In this document: positions 12,416 through 22,146 of the stretch, piece by piece
Layout of the letters: each line of letters opens with the position of its first letter
Position numbering within the stretch: position 1 is the first letter of the stretch
NCBI GenBank assembly: GCA_024741835.1
Contig: JAENRP010000072.1
Location: 109,529 to 173,528 of the forward strand
Length of the DNA stretch: 64,000 nucleotides
Direction of reading: 5' to 3'
DNA from: Diplocarpon mali
Lineage: Eukaryota; Ascomycota; Leotiomycetes; Helotiales; Drepanopezizaceae
Position numbers and translations under genes: made by a program
The notes under the pieces: model-generated
The model's database searches: none
What the model was told of the DNA's origin: nothing
Seen by the model: the letters and a program-made list of their open reading frames with translations, nothing else

Positions 12416-12799
12416 CCTCGACATACCTCCCCCACCGACCTCCCGCCCGCCTCTTCTTTGACCTTGGCCTCGCAATGACTTACCCTACCAGACGGGGTAC
12501 AAGGAGAGGCGGGAAGATCACGGCCATGGCTTGAGGATGAGAGAGAACAGCAGAGGAGGAAAGGAAAAGCACGGAATGGACTACAGAGCCAAGGAGAGCG
12601 GGGCAGAGAATTGCTGCCGCTGCTGCATTCACAATCCCATGCACAGCTACCTACCTTACCTTGGGTGCAAGTCGTCCTCACCGTCGCGGTCGCGCGTCCC
12701 GAGCTATCTCCCCTATCAATATCAGATCCCATCACCTCTGCACAGGCTTCAAGGGCCGCCTCCGAGTAGGACCTTTTATACAAGTGCCAACGACTGACG

Positions 12800-12848
12800 A
12801 CCTACTCCCTACTCCCGACTCCCGACTCCCGACTCCCTACTCCCTACG
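12800..12848 (+). repeat. CTCCCGA/CTCCCTA tandem repeat
   Basis: About six 7-base units alternating CTCCCTA and CTCCCGA. A simple pyrimidine-rich repeat in the kinase upstream region. Confidence 0.7.
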
Positions 12849-13939
12849 TAAAGGAGGTAGTGATGCAGGGTGGCCTCAGCGCGCTTGGAATAATACACTT
12901 CGCCCACGCGCTGCAACAAACAAACCGCCGGCGGCGCTGTCGGGAGATCCTTGCCTAATCCAAACGAGCCTTGCCAGGAGAGACTGCGCCCGCCTTTCCT
13001 TTCTCTCCAAGACGGACCAGACCAGCCGGGGCAGCAAAACGGCCGGACGACCTGGAGATAAGGAACCGCGACATCTGAAATCTGTACTGCACTGCGCTGC
13101 CCATCCATCCCTCCCCAGATTCCTGGCGTGGTGTAGTGTTGCCGTCGAGCCTGGATGAGCTGGAGCCGGCCGCATGGTAGAATACATACCCCCCTTCGGA
13201 GCTTTAGCTCGCTCGGGAATCTGATATCTGGTTTGATACCACGTGACTTGCTGGTCACGATTTCGCTGCCGGGCCGGCTCTCTCGCCACGTTCAAGCTTT
13301 GCCTTGTCTTGTCTTGCCAGATCACTGAGCCCGACTTCACCACCAGATCTGGAGAATATCAGCATCGCTACCATCACGCCCGGGACAAACGCATGATCCC
13401 AAGTCCTCCCCCGAACTTGCCGCAGAAGATCCTCCCCCCAGGCTGAGTGTGGCTGGTCCGAACGTTGGGGATTCTGGTCTGCTGTGATGGGATGCGTGGT
13501 CGATGGGCCACTTCACGAGGGAGATGCTCCAAGGTGATGCAGTACGCGCAGAGGACACGCCGGTGGCATAGACCCCGTATCACCCGATGCACAGTATATA
13601 TCGTGAAATGTGGGGCCAGGTTCCTGCATGTGTGATGTACAGAGTACCGTACACGTATATACACTATAAATACGGGAGCTATATATATAATTAAGCATCC
13701 TCCCGAAATGTTGCGCAGACAAGGGATCAGAGCGATGTCCTCCGTTACAGGTAAAATCCCATAACCTCTCTGTCTTCTTGCCTTGGCGTCTCCTAAGCCC
13801 AATCAAGACTAGAGAGCAGCAGCACCGCCCAGCATCTTCGTATAGTAAATACTTCCTGACCTCGAACCTCAGGACGAACGGGTCGTCAGATTCATTCTGC
13901 CTGCCTCGACTCAACTCAAGCTCTCTCCTCTTCTGCCTG

Positions 13940-13943
13940 CAGC

Positions 13944-13976
<33 letters not shown>

Positions 13977-14083
13977 TCCCTCCCTCTCTCTCCCTCTCTC
14001 TCCCTCCCTCTCTCTCNNNNNNNNNNNNNNNNNNNNNNNNNNNNNNNNNNNNNNNNNNNNNNNNNNNNNNNNNNNNNNNNNNN
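13940..14083 (+). repeat. CT microsatellite ending in a 67-base gap
   Basis: A (CT)n and CCCTCT tract runs into N from 14017 to 14083. The gap is probably unsequenced microsatellite in the 5' UTR or proximal promoter of the kinase, whose ATG is at 14177. The open frame that crosses the gap is an artefact of reading through N. Confidence 0.85.
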
Positions 14084-14176
14084 CCCCATATCCAATGCGG
14101 TGACCAGGAACCACCGTACCACCAGCTCTTCTACCCTTCCTCTCGCCCACCCGTCCTGGCCCGTCCTGGCACCACC

Positions 14177-17100
14177 ATGGCCTCCTATCACCACTACTCT
14201 TCGATGCCCACGACCGCTTCACGAACAGTCTTCGGGGCGCCCGTTCCCATGGTCGACCCGCCCGCCCCAGCTGGCACGTTTGCGCCCGGGACCAAGATCC
14301 AGGTCGGCAGCCAGAAGGTGGTCATCCAAAAGTACTTTTCCGAAGGAGGGTTCGCCCATGTCTACCTGGTCAAGATGCCCAAGCCCATTGACGGGACCGA
14401 CATTGCGATCCTGAAGCGGGTGGCGGTCCCGGACAAGGAGCATCTGGCGAATATGCGGACCGAGGTGGAGACCATGAAGAAGCTGAAAGGGCACCGGCCG
14501 ATTGTCACGTACTACGACTCGCATGCCTCGCAACTCAAGGGCGGGGGCTACGAGGTCTTCCTGCTGATGGAGTTCTGCAATGGCGGGGGCCTGATAGATT
14601 TCATGAACACGCGGCTGCAGAATCGCCTCACGGAGCCGGAGATCCTCAAGATCTTCGCGGATGTCACCGAAGGCGTTGCCTGCATGCATTACCTGAAGCC
14701 GCCTCTCCTGCACCGGGACTTGAAGGTGGAGAATGTCTTGATAGCCTCGACCGGCAGTTCCAAGAGGTTCAAGGTCTGCGATTTTGGTTCCACGGCCCCT
14801 CCACGGCCGGCGGCAACGACCGCTGCAGAATGCAGACTGATCGAGGAGGATGTGCAGAAGCATACCACGTTGCAGTACAGGAGTCCCGAAATGGTCGACG
14901 TGTACCGGAAGCAACCGATCGATGAAAAGTCGGACATCTGGGCCCTGGGTGTGCTGCTGTATAAACTGTGCTACTACACTACACCCTTTGAAGCGCAGGG
15001 ACAATTGGCCATCTTGAATGCAAGCTTCAAGTTCCCCTCATACCCGCCATTTTCGGACCCCCTGAAGAAGCTCATAGGTATGTCGCTTGGATTCTTGTGC
15101 AGGTCTACTACTAAGTTGCGAAGCTTCCATGTTGAAGGAGAACCCCAGATCACGACCAAACATATACCAGGTCCTTCGGGAAGCGTGTCTGATGCAGGGA
15201 CTGGAGATTCCCATTGAAGATGTAGGTCCATGCCTGCATGAATTCGGTTGCATGCTCACGGAGGCAGATATATGCCGGACGAACGCACTCGGAATCGAGG
15301 ATGCAGCCACAAGCGCCACCGACCGAGGCCGCCGGCGCGCCCATCGCTGTAGGCGCCGTATACTCCCCGCCGCCGCCGGTCCAACAAGTCATTCCAGACG
15401 TCGTGCCGATGAGAAGAGGCCGACCCGCAGCTTCGCAAGCACAGGCCGTACCCAAACCTAGCACCTCGCCCATGCGCGGTGCGACGAACGACCCGTGGGC
15501 ATCTCTGGATACGAAGTCCGCGCTACCCGACGTGGATGAGATCTCCAGTCGCTTTCCGAGCCTAGATCAATTCTCCCTGCTCCATGACGGGGGAAAGTTC
15601 GAGTTCGATTTCGATCAGGGTTCGCCCACCAAGCCCACACCTCCCCGCGATCTTGAGCAGAGGATGACCGAGAAGCTGGCCGACGACGCCTTTGCAACGT
15701 CCACGCAGCCGGAATCGGCAGCTCCGCCCAACGTCCCTCCAGCAGGGACCGTGGTCTCGCGAGCGCAGAAGATCATTTCTAGCAATCCAGAGCTACAAGC
15801 CGCTGCTGCGACGCCCAGTGTGGTCTACCAGCCGACACCTACTCGGCCACCAACTAGCTCATACGTCTCCCAAGGCACCATGACCACCCCTCCGCCTACA
15901 GGGCCGCCGCCGGCACATTACGCGCCTTCAGCCGTCCCGAGGTTCTCGCACACAGCGGAGCCGCATCGACCATCGAGCCTTCCGAGGAATCCGGAGCCGC
16001 CAAACACCCGGTCACACTTGCCACGCGCCGAGGAGGGCCAAGCTCGACATCCAGCCGCCACCCCACGAACTGCTTCTAGTACCAGACCGGGCCATGCAAG
16101 ACATCCGTCTTCATCGCGTCCGTCGCTCGAGACTGGCCGGCCGAGCCTCGATGTCGCGGACCCGGTGCCAAGAACAAAGTCGAGCAATTCTCGACCTCGC
16201 CCGTCGAGTACGTATCTCGAGTCTAACATGGACTTCTTGCGAGAGAAGGAGAAGGAGGCCAGTGGCCGGCCGTCGCTTTCCGACAAGCGGCCCTCCTACA
16301 AGGCCCCCGAAACGGCTGTCGTGGATCCGGGCAGCGACGAGGAGACGAACATCGAGTCCAATGTCGATTTTCTGCGCACGATAGAAGACCACGAGACCGC
16401 CAAGAAGGACCGGCGACGCAGTAGCGGTGCGAAGACCAAGTCCAAACGCGCGAGTCTGTCGTCCATGTCTCTCTCCGGCACCAAGAACCTCCTCGCCGGC
16501 AAATTCGGCGACGCCTTCAAACGCTTTGAGCACAACGCCAACGCGCCGCCCCCACCCCGAACACCCAGCCCCCTCCACGACATGGAGCGGCGAGACCTCA
16601 CACCCATCGCCGGCTCGGAAGCCACTGACGGCCGCAGCGACGACGACAACATCCTCGAAGACGCGGACCACATGGCACCCGAACAACGCCGCGAGATCGA
16701 ACGGCGGCGCCTCTCGCTGGAAGAGAAACGGGTCGCGAGCGCCGCCGCGGAGTATCGGAAGCGGGTCGCCGACCGCGGTCCCACGGCACCGCGGAGCATC
16801 GGCGGCGTGTCCCGCGCCGTCAGCATCCAGCACAAGGTCAAGAGCCTCCTGGATGAGAATCAGGCCCCACCGCCGGTGAAGAAGACCGCCGAGGGCTACG
16901 GACGCTTCACTGACAGCGGGCCCTCTGCACAGGCTTCCCCGTTGGAACCGTCCAGCAACCCCTACGCCAAAGCTTCCTTGTCCATCCCGCGCAAACCCCT
17001 CGTGCAGACTGCGCATCCCCGCTCCGTGACTGATCCCAGCACGAGCCTGAACTACGCCCAACCCCGCCCCGCTCTCCCCCCCCAGTCGCCGCCCATCTCC

Positions 17101-17379
17101 TGCCCAGTCCCAGCCACGATCTCCAAGACTGGGCCGCGGGCGCCCCCCAAGCCGACGCGTCTCAACAACATCCCGAGTGGCCCCACCAGCGCACCCCTCG
17201 CGTCCCAGTCGCCTCCCAAGCCATCCGCTCCGCCGCGGACGCCGATGAGCGTCCAGGAGAAGGAAGACTACGTGGAGGATTTCAGTCGGCGCTTCCCCAG
17301 TCTGAGCGGGATCGAGATGGTGGAGACCAAGATCGAGGCGGGCGTGAGGGAGGGGGGCGCGCGGAGTCGAGATGTGTAG
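14177..17379 (+). CDS. Ark1/Prk1 (NAK) family serine/threonine kinase (three exons)
   Basis: Exons 14177-15077, 15124-15221 and 15268-17379 give 1036 residues. Both 46-nt introns have strong donors (GTATGT, GTAGGT). Splicing yields the kinase end LKKLIASMLKENPRSRPNIYQVL. The N-terminal kinase domain (about residues 35-325) has the NAK-type glycine loop FSEGGFAHVYLV, catalytic HRDLKVENV (about 179), DFG (about 202) and YRSPEM. Yeast Ark1/Prk1/Akl1 phosphorylate endocytic coat proteins at cortical actin patches. The long disordered tail is rich in Pro and Ser and ends in EDYVEDFSRRFPSLSGIEMV, a motif I associate with fungal Ark1 homologues. A related ISSRFPSLDQF occurs about 100 residues after the kinase domain. 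The start ATG sits in a good ACCACCATGG context. Confidence 0.93.
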
Positions 17380-17841
17380 GTTGGAGGGCAGGTACCACGT
17401 ATACTGTAGATAAAAAGGGAAGAAGCGAGGAGTTGCATTTGTTGGCTTTTGGCTGTATGGCTACATGGCTATGAGAAGCTGCCCGCGTATGGTGTGTATC
17501 GAATGGAGCGCCGTCGAGAGTAGATGTGTTCCCGTTCCGTCTCTTGCGGCCTTGACGCGGTGTCTGTTATCCGTCCGCATTCATCTCCCCTCTGCCTCTG
17601 GTACGCCAGAACGGGCCATCTAGCGGTCCATTTACCGAGGCCTCCCTCCTCCACCTGCTCCATCCAGCCCGGGCCCTCGGACGGCAGACAGGTCCGAAAC
17701 GTGACCATCGGGGATCAACGCGACGTGACGAAGCCGCACGAAAGACGAAAAAACACCAAGATTGGAAGATTCATGCCCAGGAAGAAGGAGAGACGCAGGA
17801 GAAGAGGGAGGAGTCTGGCTCTGTGCTCGCTCATATCTCGT

Positions 17842-17913
17842 GCTAGCCATGCTAGCCATGCTAGCCATGCTAGCCATGCTAGCCATGCTAGCCATGCTAG
17901 CCATGCTAGCCAC
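17842..17913 (+). repeat. Eight tandem copies of GCTAGCCAT
   Basis: Seven exact 9-base copies plus an eighth ending in C instead of T. Each unit holds the palindrome GCTAGC. The array lies about 460 bp after the kinase stop. Because the unit is 3n it is open in several frames, but the encoded tripeptide repeats are not credible protein. Confidence 0.95.
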
Positions 17914-17941
17914 GCCGCAAAAAGACGTCCGGCTTGGCGTC

Positions 17942-17987
17942 AAGGCTGATGTCGGCTGTGAGTCAAGGCTGATGTCGGCTGTGAGTC
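17942..17987 (+). repeat. Two exact tandem 23-bp repeats
   Basis: The unit, AAGGCTGATGTCGGCT plus 7 further bases, is repeated back to back without mismatch. It starts 28 bp after the GCTAGCCAT array. Confidence 0.95.
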
Positions 17988-18005
17988 GGTGCTGAGGTTC
18001 GACTG

Positions 18006-18035
18006 TAGAACTCTGGTGTGTAGAACTCTGGTGTG
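18006..18035 (+). repeat. Two exact tandem 15-bp repeats
   Basis: TAGAACTCTGGTGTG occurs twice in a row. Third member of the local cluster of unrelated tandem repeats. Confidence 0.95.
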
Positions 18036-18047
18036 TATTGGGTCTTG

Positions 18048-18122
18048 TGGAGGGGTGGATGTGGAGGGGCTTGTGGAGGGGTGTATGTGTAGGGGCTTGT
18101 GGAGGGGTGGATGTGTAGAGGG
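18048..18122 (+). repeat. GGAGGGG-based minisatellite
   Basis: About five imperfect units begin with GGAGGGG or GTAGGGG, followed by TGGATGTG, CTTGT or TGTATGTG. The G-rich strand is the plus strand; the clustered G4 runs could fold as a quadruplex, which I have not calculated. Confidence 0.85.
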
Positions 18123-18433
18123 GTAGAGCGCAGTCGCAGATGGAGAGGCTCGTGTTGCGGTATCACCTAGCTGTGCTGTGGTTGTGGAGAGTAGAGAATG
18201 CAGGGGGGAGCAGAGGTCTGGATTGGATTGGAGTGGGTGTAATCTCATTTCATTCGTCTCCCGCGCTCTGGCTTCCCGGCTACAGCTGCGGCTTAAGAAC
18301 AGTTCACGAGGTCTGGCTCCCAGAGCAAAGCAGAGCAAATCGCCATCCCGTTCCATCGTGTCCGTCACGTCTCGGGTCAATCAAGCATGAGACACCGGCC
18401 GTGAGTACCGCCAGTGACTTCGCGTCGAGAGCC

Positions 18434-18689
18434 TTAACAGAGGACAAAGTCGTTGTCCTTGGGCTCCTCGGACGCCTCGACAAAGACGTACTCGGCATCC
18501 TTGGCGCAGGCGTCGCAGACCTCGCGGGCGTGGCGGGAAGCCTGCTCGGCGGTCTGGAACTGGCAGTCGACCAGGGACTTGGAGTCGCGGCTGTTACACT
18601 GATGCAGGGGGTTAGCGTGTACTGTGTCTAGGTTGGAGGGTGTAGGTAGGTGGGTGTAAGGTGATGAGGGGTACTTGCGTCTTGGGCAT
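18434..18689 (-). CDS. Small 59-residue cysteine-containing protein (15-nt first exon)
   Basis: Exons 18689-18675 (encoding MPKTQ) and 18598-18434 give 59 residues. The 76-nt intron has donor GTACCC, branch GCTAAC and acceptor CAG, and the phases match exactly. The protein is polar, with cysteines at 6, 17, 33, 36 and the last residue 59; 33-36 form CDAC (CxxC). The C-terminal part (AEYVFVEASEEPKDND) is acidic. There is no signal peptide or membrane segment. I do not recognise the family. The coherent splice model, clean codon use and lack of internal stops argue that it is real. It is convergent with the kinase gene, separated by the minisatellite cluster. Confidence 0.6.
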
Positions 18690-21297
18690 GGGTCATCATG
18701 GGGGAGTTGGGGTCTCGCAGGATACATCCACAGCTGTAAACTGGAATGCTCTGTTAGCTTGGGAACTTGGCAGGTTGGGAAAGGCAGGGCAGCTGAGACG
18801 TGACGTGCACGGAGGAAGGTCAAAGGAGATGGGAATCGAAACGGACCGAAGCGCCTAGTCTAGAGAAGCAGAACGCGTCGAAGATTTTGCAGATTGGAAT
18901 ACTTTCCAGTGCTGAGCAGGGAAGCAGGAGGAGAAGAGAAAGACTTACCGACGACGCTTGAGTAGCAACGGTCTTTCAGATGGTTTGGCTTTGCAACCTC
19001 CTTCTTCTGCTTGATCTGGCTGGCTGCATTTGCTGGACAGGCAGGGTAGCCACCGCGACGCTCGGTTCTCAGTCTATTGGTAAACTCCATGGCGACAACT
19101 TCTGTGTAGCTGTTTGGTATGAGGAGTTTGTTGCGGTTTTGTTGATGGAGGAAGAGATTTCGGTGCGGAGAAGTAGAATTTGGTTTCAATCGCGAGGTTG
19201 TTTACCAACAACGACGCTAGTGGTGACACGCGATAGAATTGTTAGATCCGTCTGAATGAGCTAGCACCTGGCTGGCAAAGGCGAACTGGTAGTACAGATT
19301 AGCGACGGTGAATATCAACATGCAATGTGCAGCATGCACTCCAAAACTGCTACACAGACCAGCAGAAAGTTTTTTTTACTTTCTTTCAAACTCGTGCCTT
19401 ATACAGAGCTCTTCCGCCTGCAAAGATATGCGAATTCTAAGGAGCTTGGCCTGCAGCATGCGAGAAAAGCTTTGTGGCTAGAATTCTGGACAGAGACCAG
19501 CCCAATCCTCTTATTTCGAGAAGTTCATGATTGCAGCCAAGGCTTTCATCGTACCCAGCGACCTCAATGACATCCAAGTTGCATTAAGAAAAGTTCATCA
19601 GACACTTGGTACAACCTACACGAGGATGTTAGATATCAATATACCAGACTGGACATTGTGTAAGTATGATGTTTTCGTTATGAGAAATAACAAGACCCGC
19701 AGAAATGAAGTTCAAGTACCGTAGATTTGAGTTTGGCGCCGCCCATCCGTGGCGTATGTTCCTTCCCATAACTTCTTGGTTCAAGTGAGTGTGTTTCTCT
19801 CGATCTGTAAAGCCTGGAAAGCCAGATCTGGGTTCTGGGTGGGTATAATGTTGATGTTGAGAGGGAGGAAACGGTGTAAGTGTGGATGTATGTATTGTAG
19901 CTTCGAGCTTGATGCAACATAATCCGGGTATGACTTTTCTCCATTACTTTCTCTCAGGTGTGCATAGGAGATAAGAATGAGTCGAACTGCAAAAATTTAA
20001 GAGCAATTCTGTCAGGTTTGACCACCCCTCCCCTAGAAGGCGAGTGAGCCTTGGATTGCCAGACTTGATCTCAGAGTTAGTACGATGATTTTGAGTTGAA
20101 AGAGAGGAACGCAAGGGGTTGGATCATATACCATAGTCCCGAGCTTGGCTTGCTCCTCGTAGCATAGCCCCTGGCAACAAATGAATTTGCATGGGAGACA
20201 AAAAATGGCTTAGTACAAGAACGTGAATAGCGTTCACTATTTGCCTCCGTCAACCAAGTCCAAGCCGGCGAGGATTGGAATATTAAACACGGGTTATGAA
20301 TGTATAGGCGAGACAGTTTCGATTTTGAAAGAAAGGGGGGAGAAGGTGCGAGGTAGGGAATGAACACTGTCGTACAGGCGTAGTGAGCCCAGACCCTGGC
20401 ATATCTCCGTAGCCAGAGCCTATTCCAAGTAAATACGTCATTCCTAAACCCAGAGATTGCTCAATGTCGTACTTAGGTACTTTTCTTCAGCTTCTTCGTA
20501 TATATACTTGAGAGGCTATGGGAGATATATACATCCTTGCTGTGAAAGCTCATCACTGCTGTTCGGTCTGAGTAAAAGCAGTTGGTTGGTTTGTGAAAGT
20601 GTATATATGTCCCTGGCGATAACCGTATCAAGCTTGGCAATCAGAATAAGTTTCCTGTGCACTCACTGCTTCTGGCTGGAGACCTCTGCTTGCCGAGTAA
20701 TCAGGACTAACGGGCTACTATTTGATTCTCAGGCCAGATCTTCAGTGTGAGGATAATACATCTGCTGAACGTCAAGCATGATTTTGAAGTTTGAAAGGGG
20801 TGTTAAGAAAAAGGAAAAGATCGTGAGGTTGAGTTTAAGTACTTAGTTTCGGGGCTTGGCTCGGCTCGGCCCGCGAATAGCGGCCGGGCTTCTGGGAGGG
20901 AGTATTGAGAAGCGCAGGTTTCTACATACATGCCGTTCCTCTCAAAGCCATCTATCATTCCTCACACCATCCTAATAGCTATATGACACTCTCATATCTG
21001 GCTGAGTAGCCACAGAAGTTTTATTAAGTGCCTTCCGATCAATCAACCCCCTTGCAATCATCCTGAGCTTTGCCGGTTAGGCCGAATCAATCCTTTCTCC
21101 GTATTATATGTATCCAGTTCTCCCGACTGGAAATAAAGCGATGGAATCGACGGCTCGTGTCGAGAGGAGAGAGGCGTACATCTCAATATACACATTGGCT
21201 GTGAGCGCGGTACAGAACCTTTATATGTCAATTAATTTTGTATAGGCTTGTGACTGCCAACATTGTCAACTACTACCCCTGCCCCTTGGCCTGACTA
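18690..21297. other. Intergenic, no gene recognised
   Basis: A 2.6 kb stretch becoming AT-rich from about 19.2 kb. It contains the 5' side of the small-protein gene. A frame at about 19090-18948 on the minus strand, starting MEFTNRLRTERRGG and ending at a GTAAGT donor, may be an upstream exon or leader, but its frame cannot be joined to the 59-residue protein. Confidence 0.4.
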
Positions 21298-21759
21298 TTG
21301 AGCCTCAGACAACCAACATCATCTCACCAGCCTCACGAGCAAATCAGTTGGTCCGATTTAAATACCAAGGAATACTATATCTGCCTCACCTGTAGCGCTG
21401 AAAGGTTTTTGGTCCAAATCAGAATAAATAAAGAGCGCATTCAAAACCCTCCCAAAGTACATTTCCACCTTGCCTGTAGAAACCAAGAGGAAAATGAGAG
21501 TACATTACAAACCATTCCATTTGACGGCCTAAATTCTCTACAAGCCAACCTTGACAATCATCTTCGACTTGAATTATATTTTGAAATGCAGCTTGAATAT
21601 GTTCATCATGATACCCAAAGCTTCCACCCCCAATACCATGTGTCGATTCAAGGCGTTGTTATCATCTCAGCAGAGGAGTACTGCATTGACTGTAGACCTA
21701 ATCTTGCAATTTATTTCTCCAATTACGAGGAAGCATGCCCCGAACTAGACTCTACATAA
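21298..21759 (+). other. Open frame without an ATG start, doubtful
   Basis: A 153-codon stop-free stretch on the plus strand, ending at TAA about 21759. Composition is protein-like and not repetitive (for example EQISWSDLNTKEYYICLTC), but it begins at TTG and has no in-frame ATG until near its end. If it is coding, the start lies in an unseen exon. No family recognised. Confidence 0.25.
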
Positions 21760-22146
21760 TATGTTCAGTAAGATCAATGAAGACTCTCGTCCAAACACCG
21801 TGTCAGATTTCCCAGCTTCATGTCCCAGGTTTGCCCAGCCTTCGGTCAATTTCAGAGCGCCGTTCAAATCTGCAAATTCCTTTCGGCCGGACGTGGACTG
21901 GGGTTCATTAGAGGTACTCTTTGAAGCTACAGCACAGCACGGCCGGGATGGATTGAATATGACGGGGTGAGAAGGGAGCCAAATCAAATAGCACATTGCT
22001 GCATCTAGAACCCAATTGGAGTGACTGGGATTTATCAAGCCATCGCAGTATCTGCATTCTACGTATAACCACGTACGCAAACTCGTACTCCGACCATTAC
22101 CATTACCATCCATAACCTCATAAACCATATCCACAATTATGCAGTC
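21760..22146. other. Short spacer
   Basis: The 3' flank of the minus-strand vacuolar protease. No gene is seen; it should include that gene's 3' UTR. Confidence 0.4.

Larger units (their letters stand above)
11308..14176. promoter_or_regulatory. Divergent spacer between MOT1 and the Ark1-like kinase, repeat-rich
   Basis: Both genes are transcribed away from this 2.9 kb region. It contains pyrimidine and purine blocks, a GTGCAGCAGTT-type direct repeat near 12040-12085 next to an N at 12018, the repeats listed separately, and the CT tract leading into a sequence gap. Open frames here are low-complexity and not convincing as genes. Part of it is likely the kinase 5' UTR. Confidence 0.4.

Noticed and set aside
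12531..13343. Long frames on both strands upstream of the kinase
   Set aside because: They run across simple repeats and each other, with no consistent protein-like pattern.
13778..15217. A 479-codon plus-strand frame crossing the N gap
   Set aside because: Its N-terminal part reads through a CT microsatellite and 67 Ns. The kinase ATG at 14177 fits the family and the translation context; the upstream part is 5' UTR.
17842..17913. CRISPR-like regular repeat
   Set aside because: Contiguous 9-bp units with no spacers in a eukaryotic genome: a plain tandem repeat.
18860..19189. Minus-strand frame with MEFTNRLRTERRGG and a GTAAGT donor
   Set aside because: It may be an upstream exon, but its phase cannot be joined to the 59-residue protein without a stop; kept only as a note.
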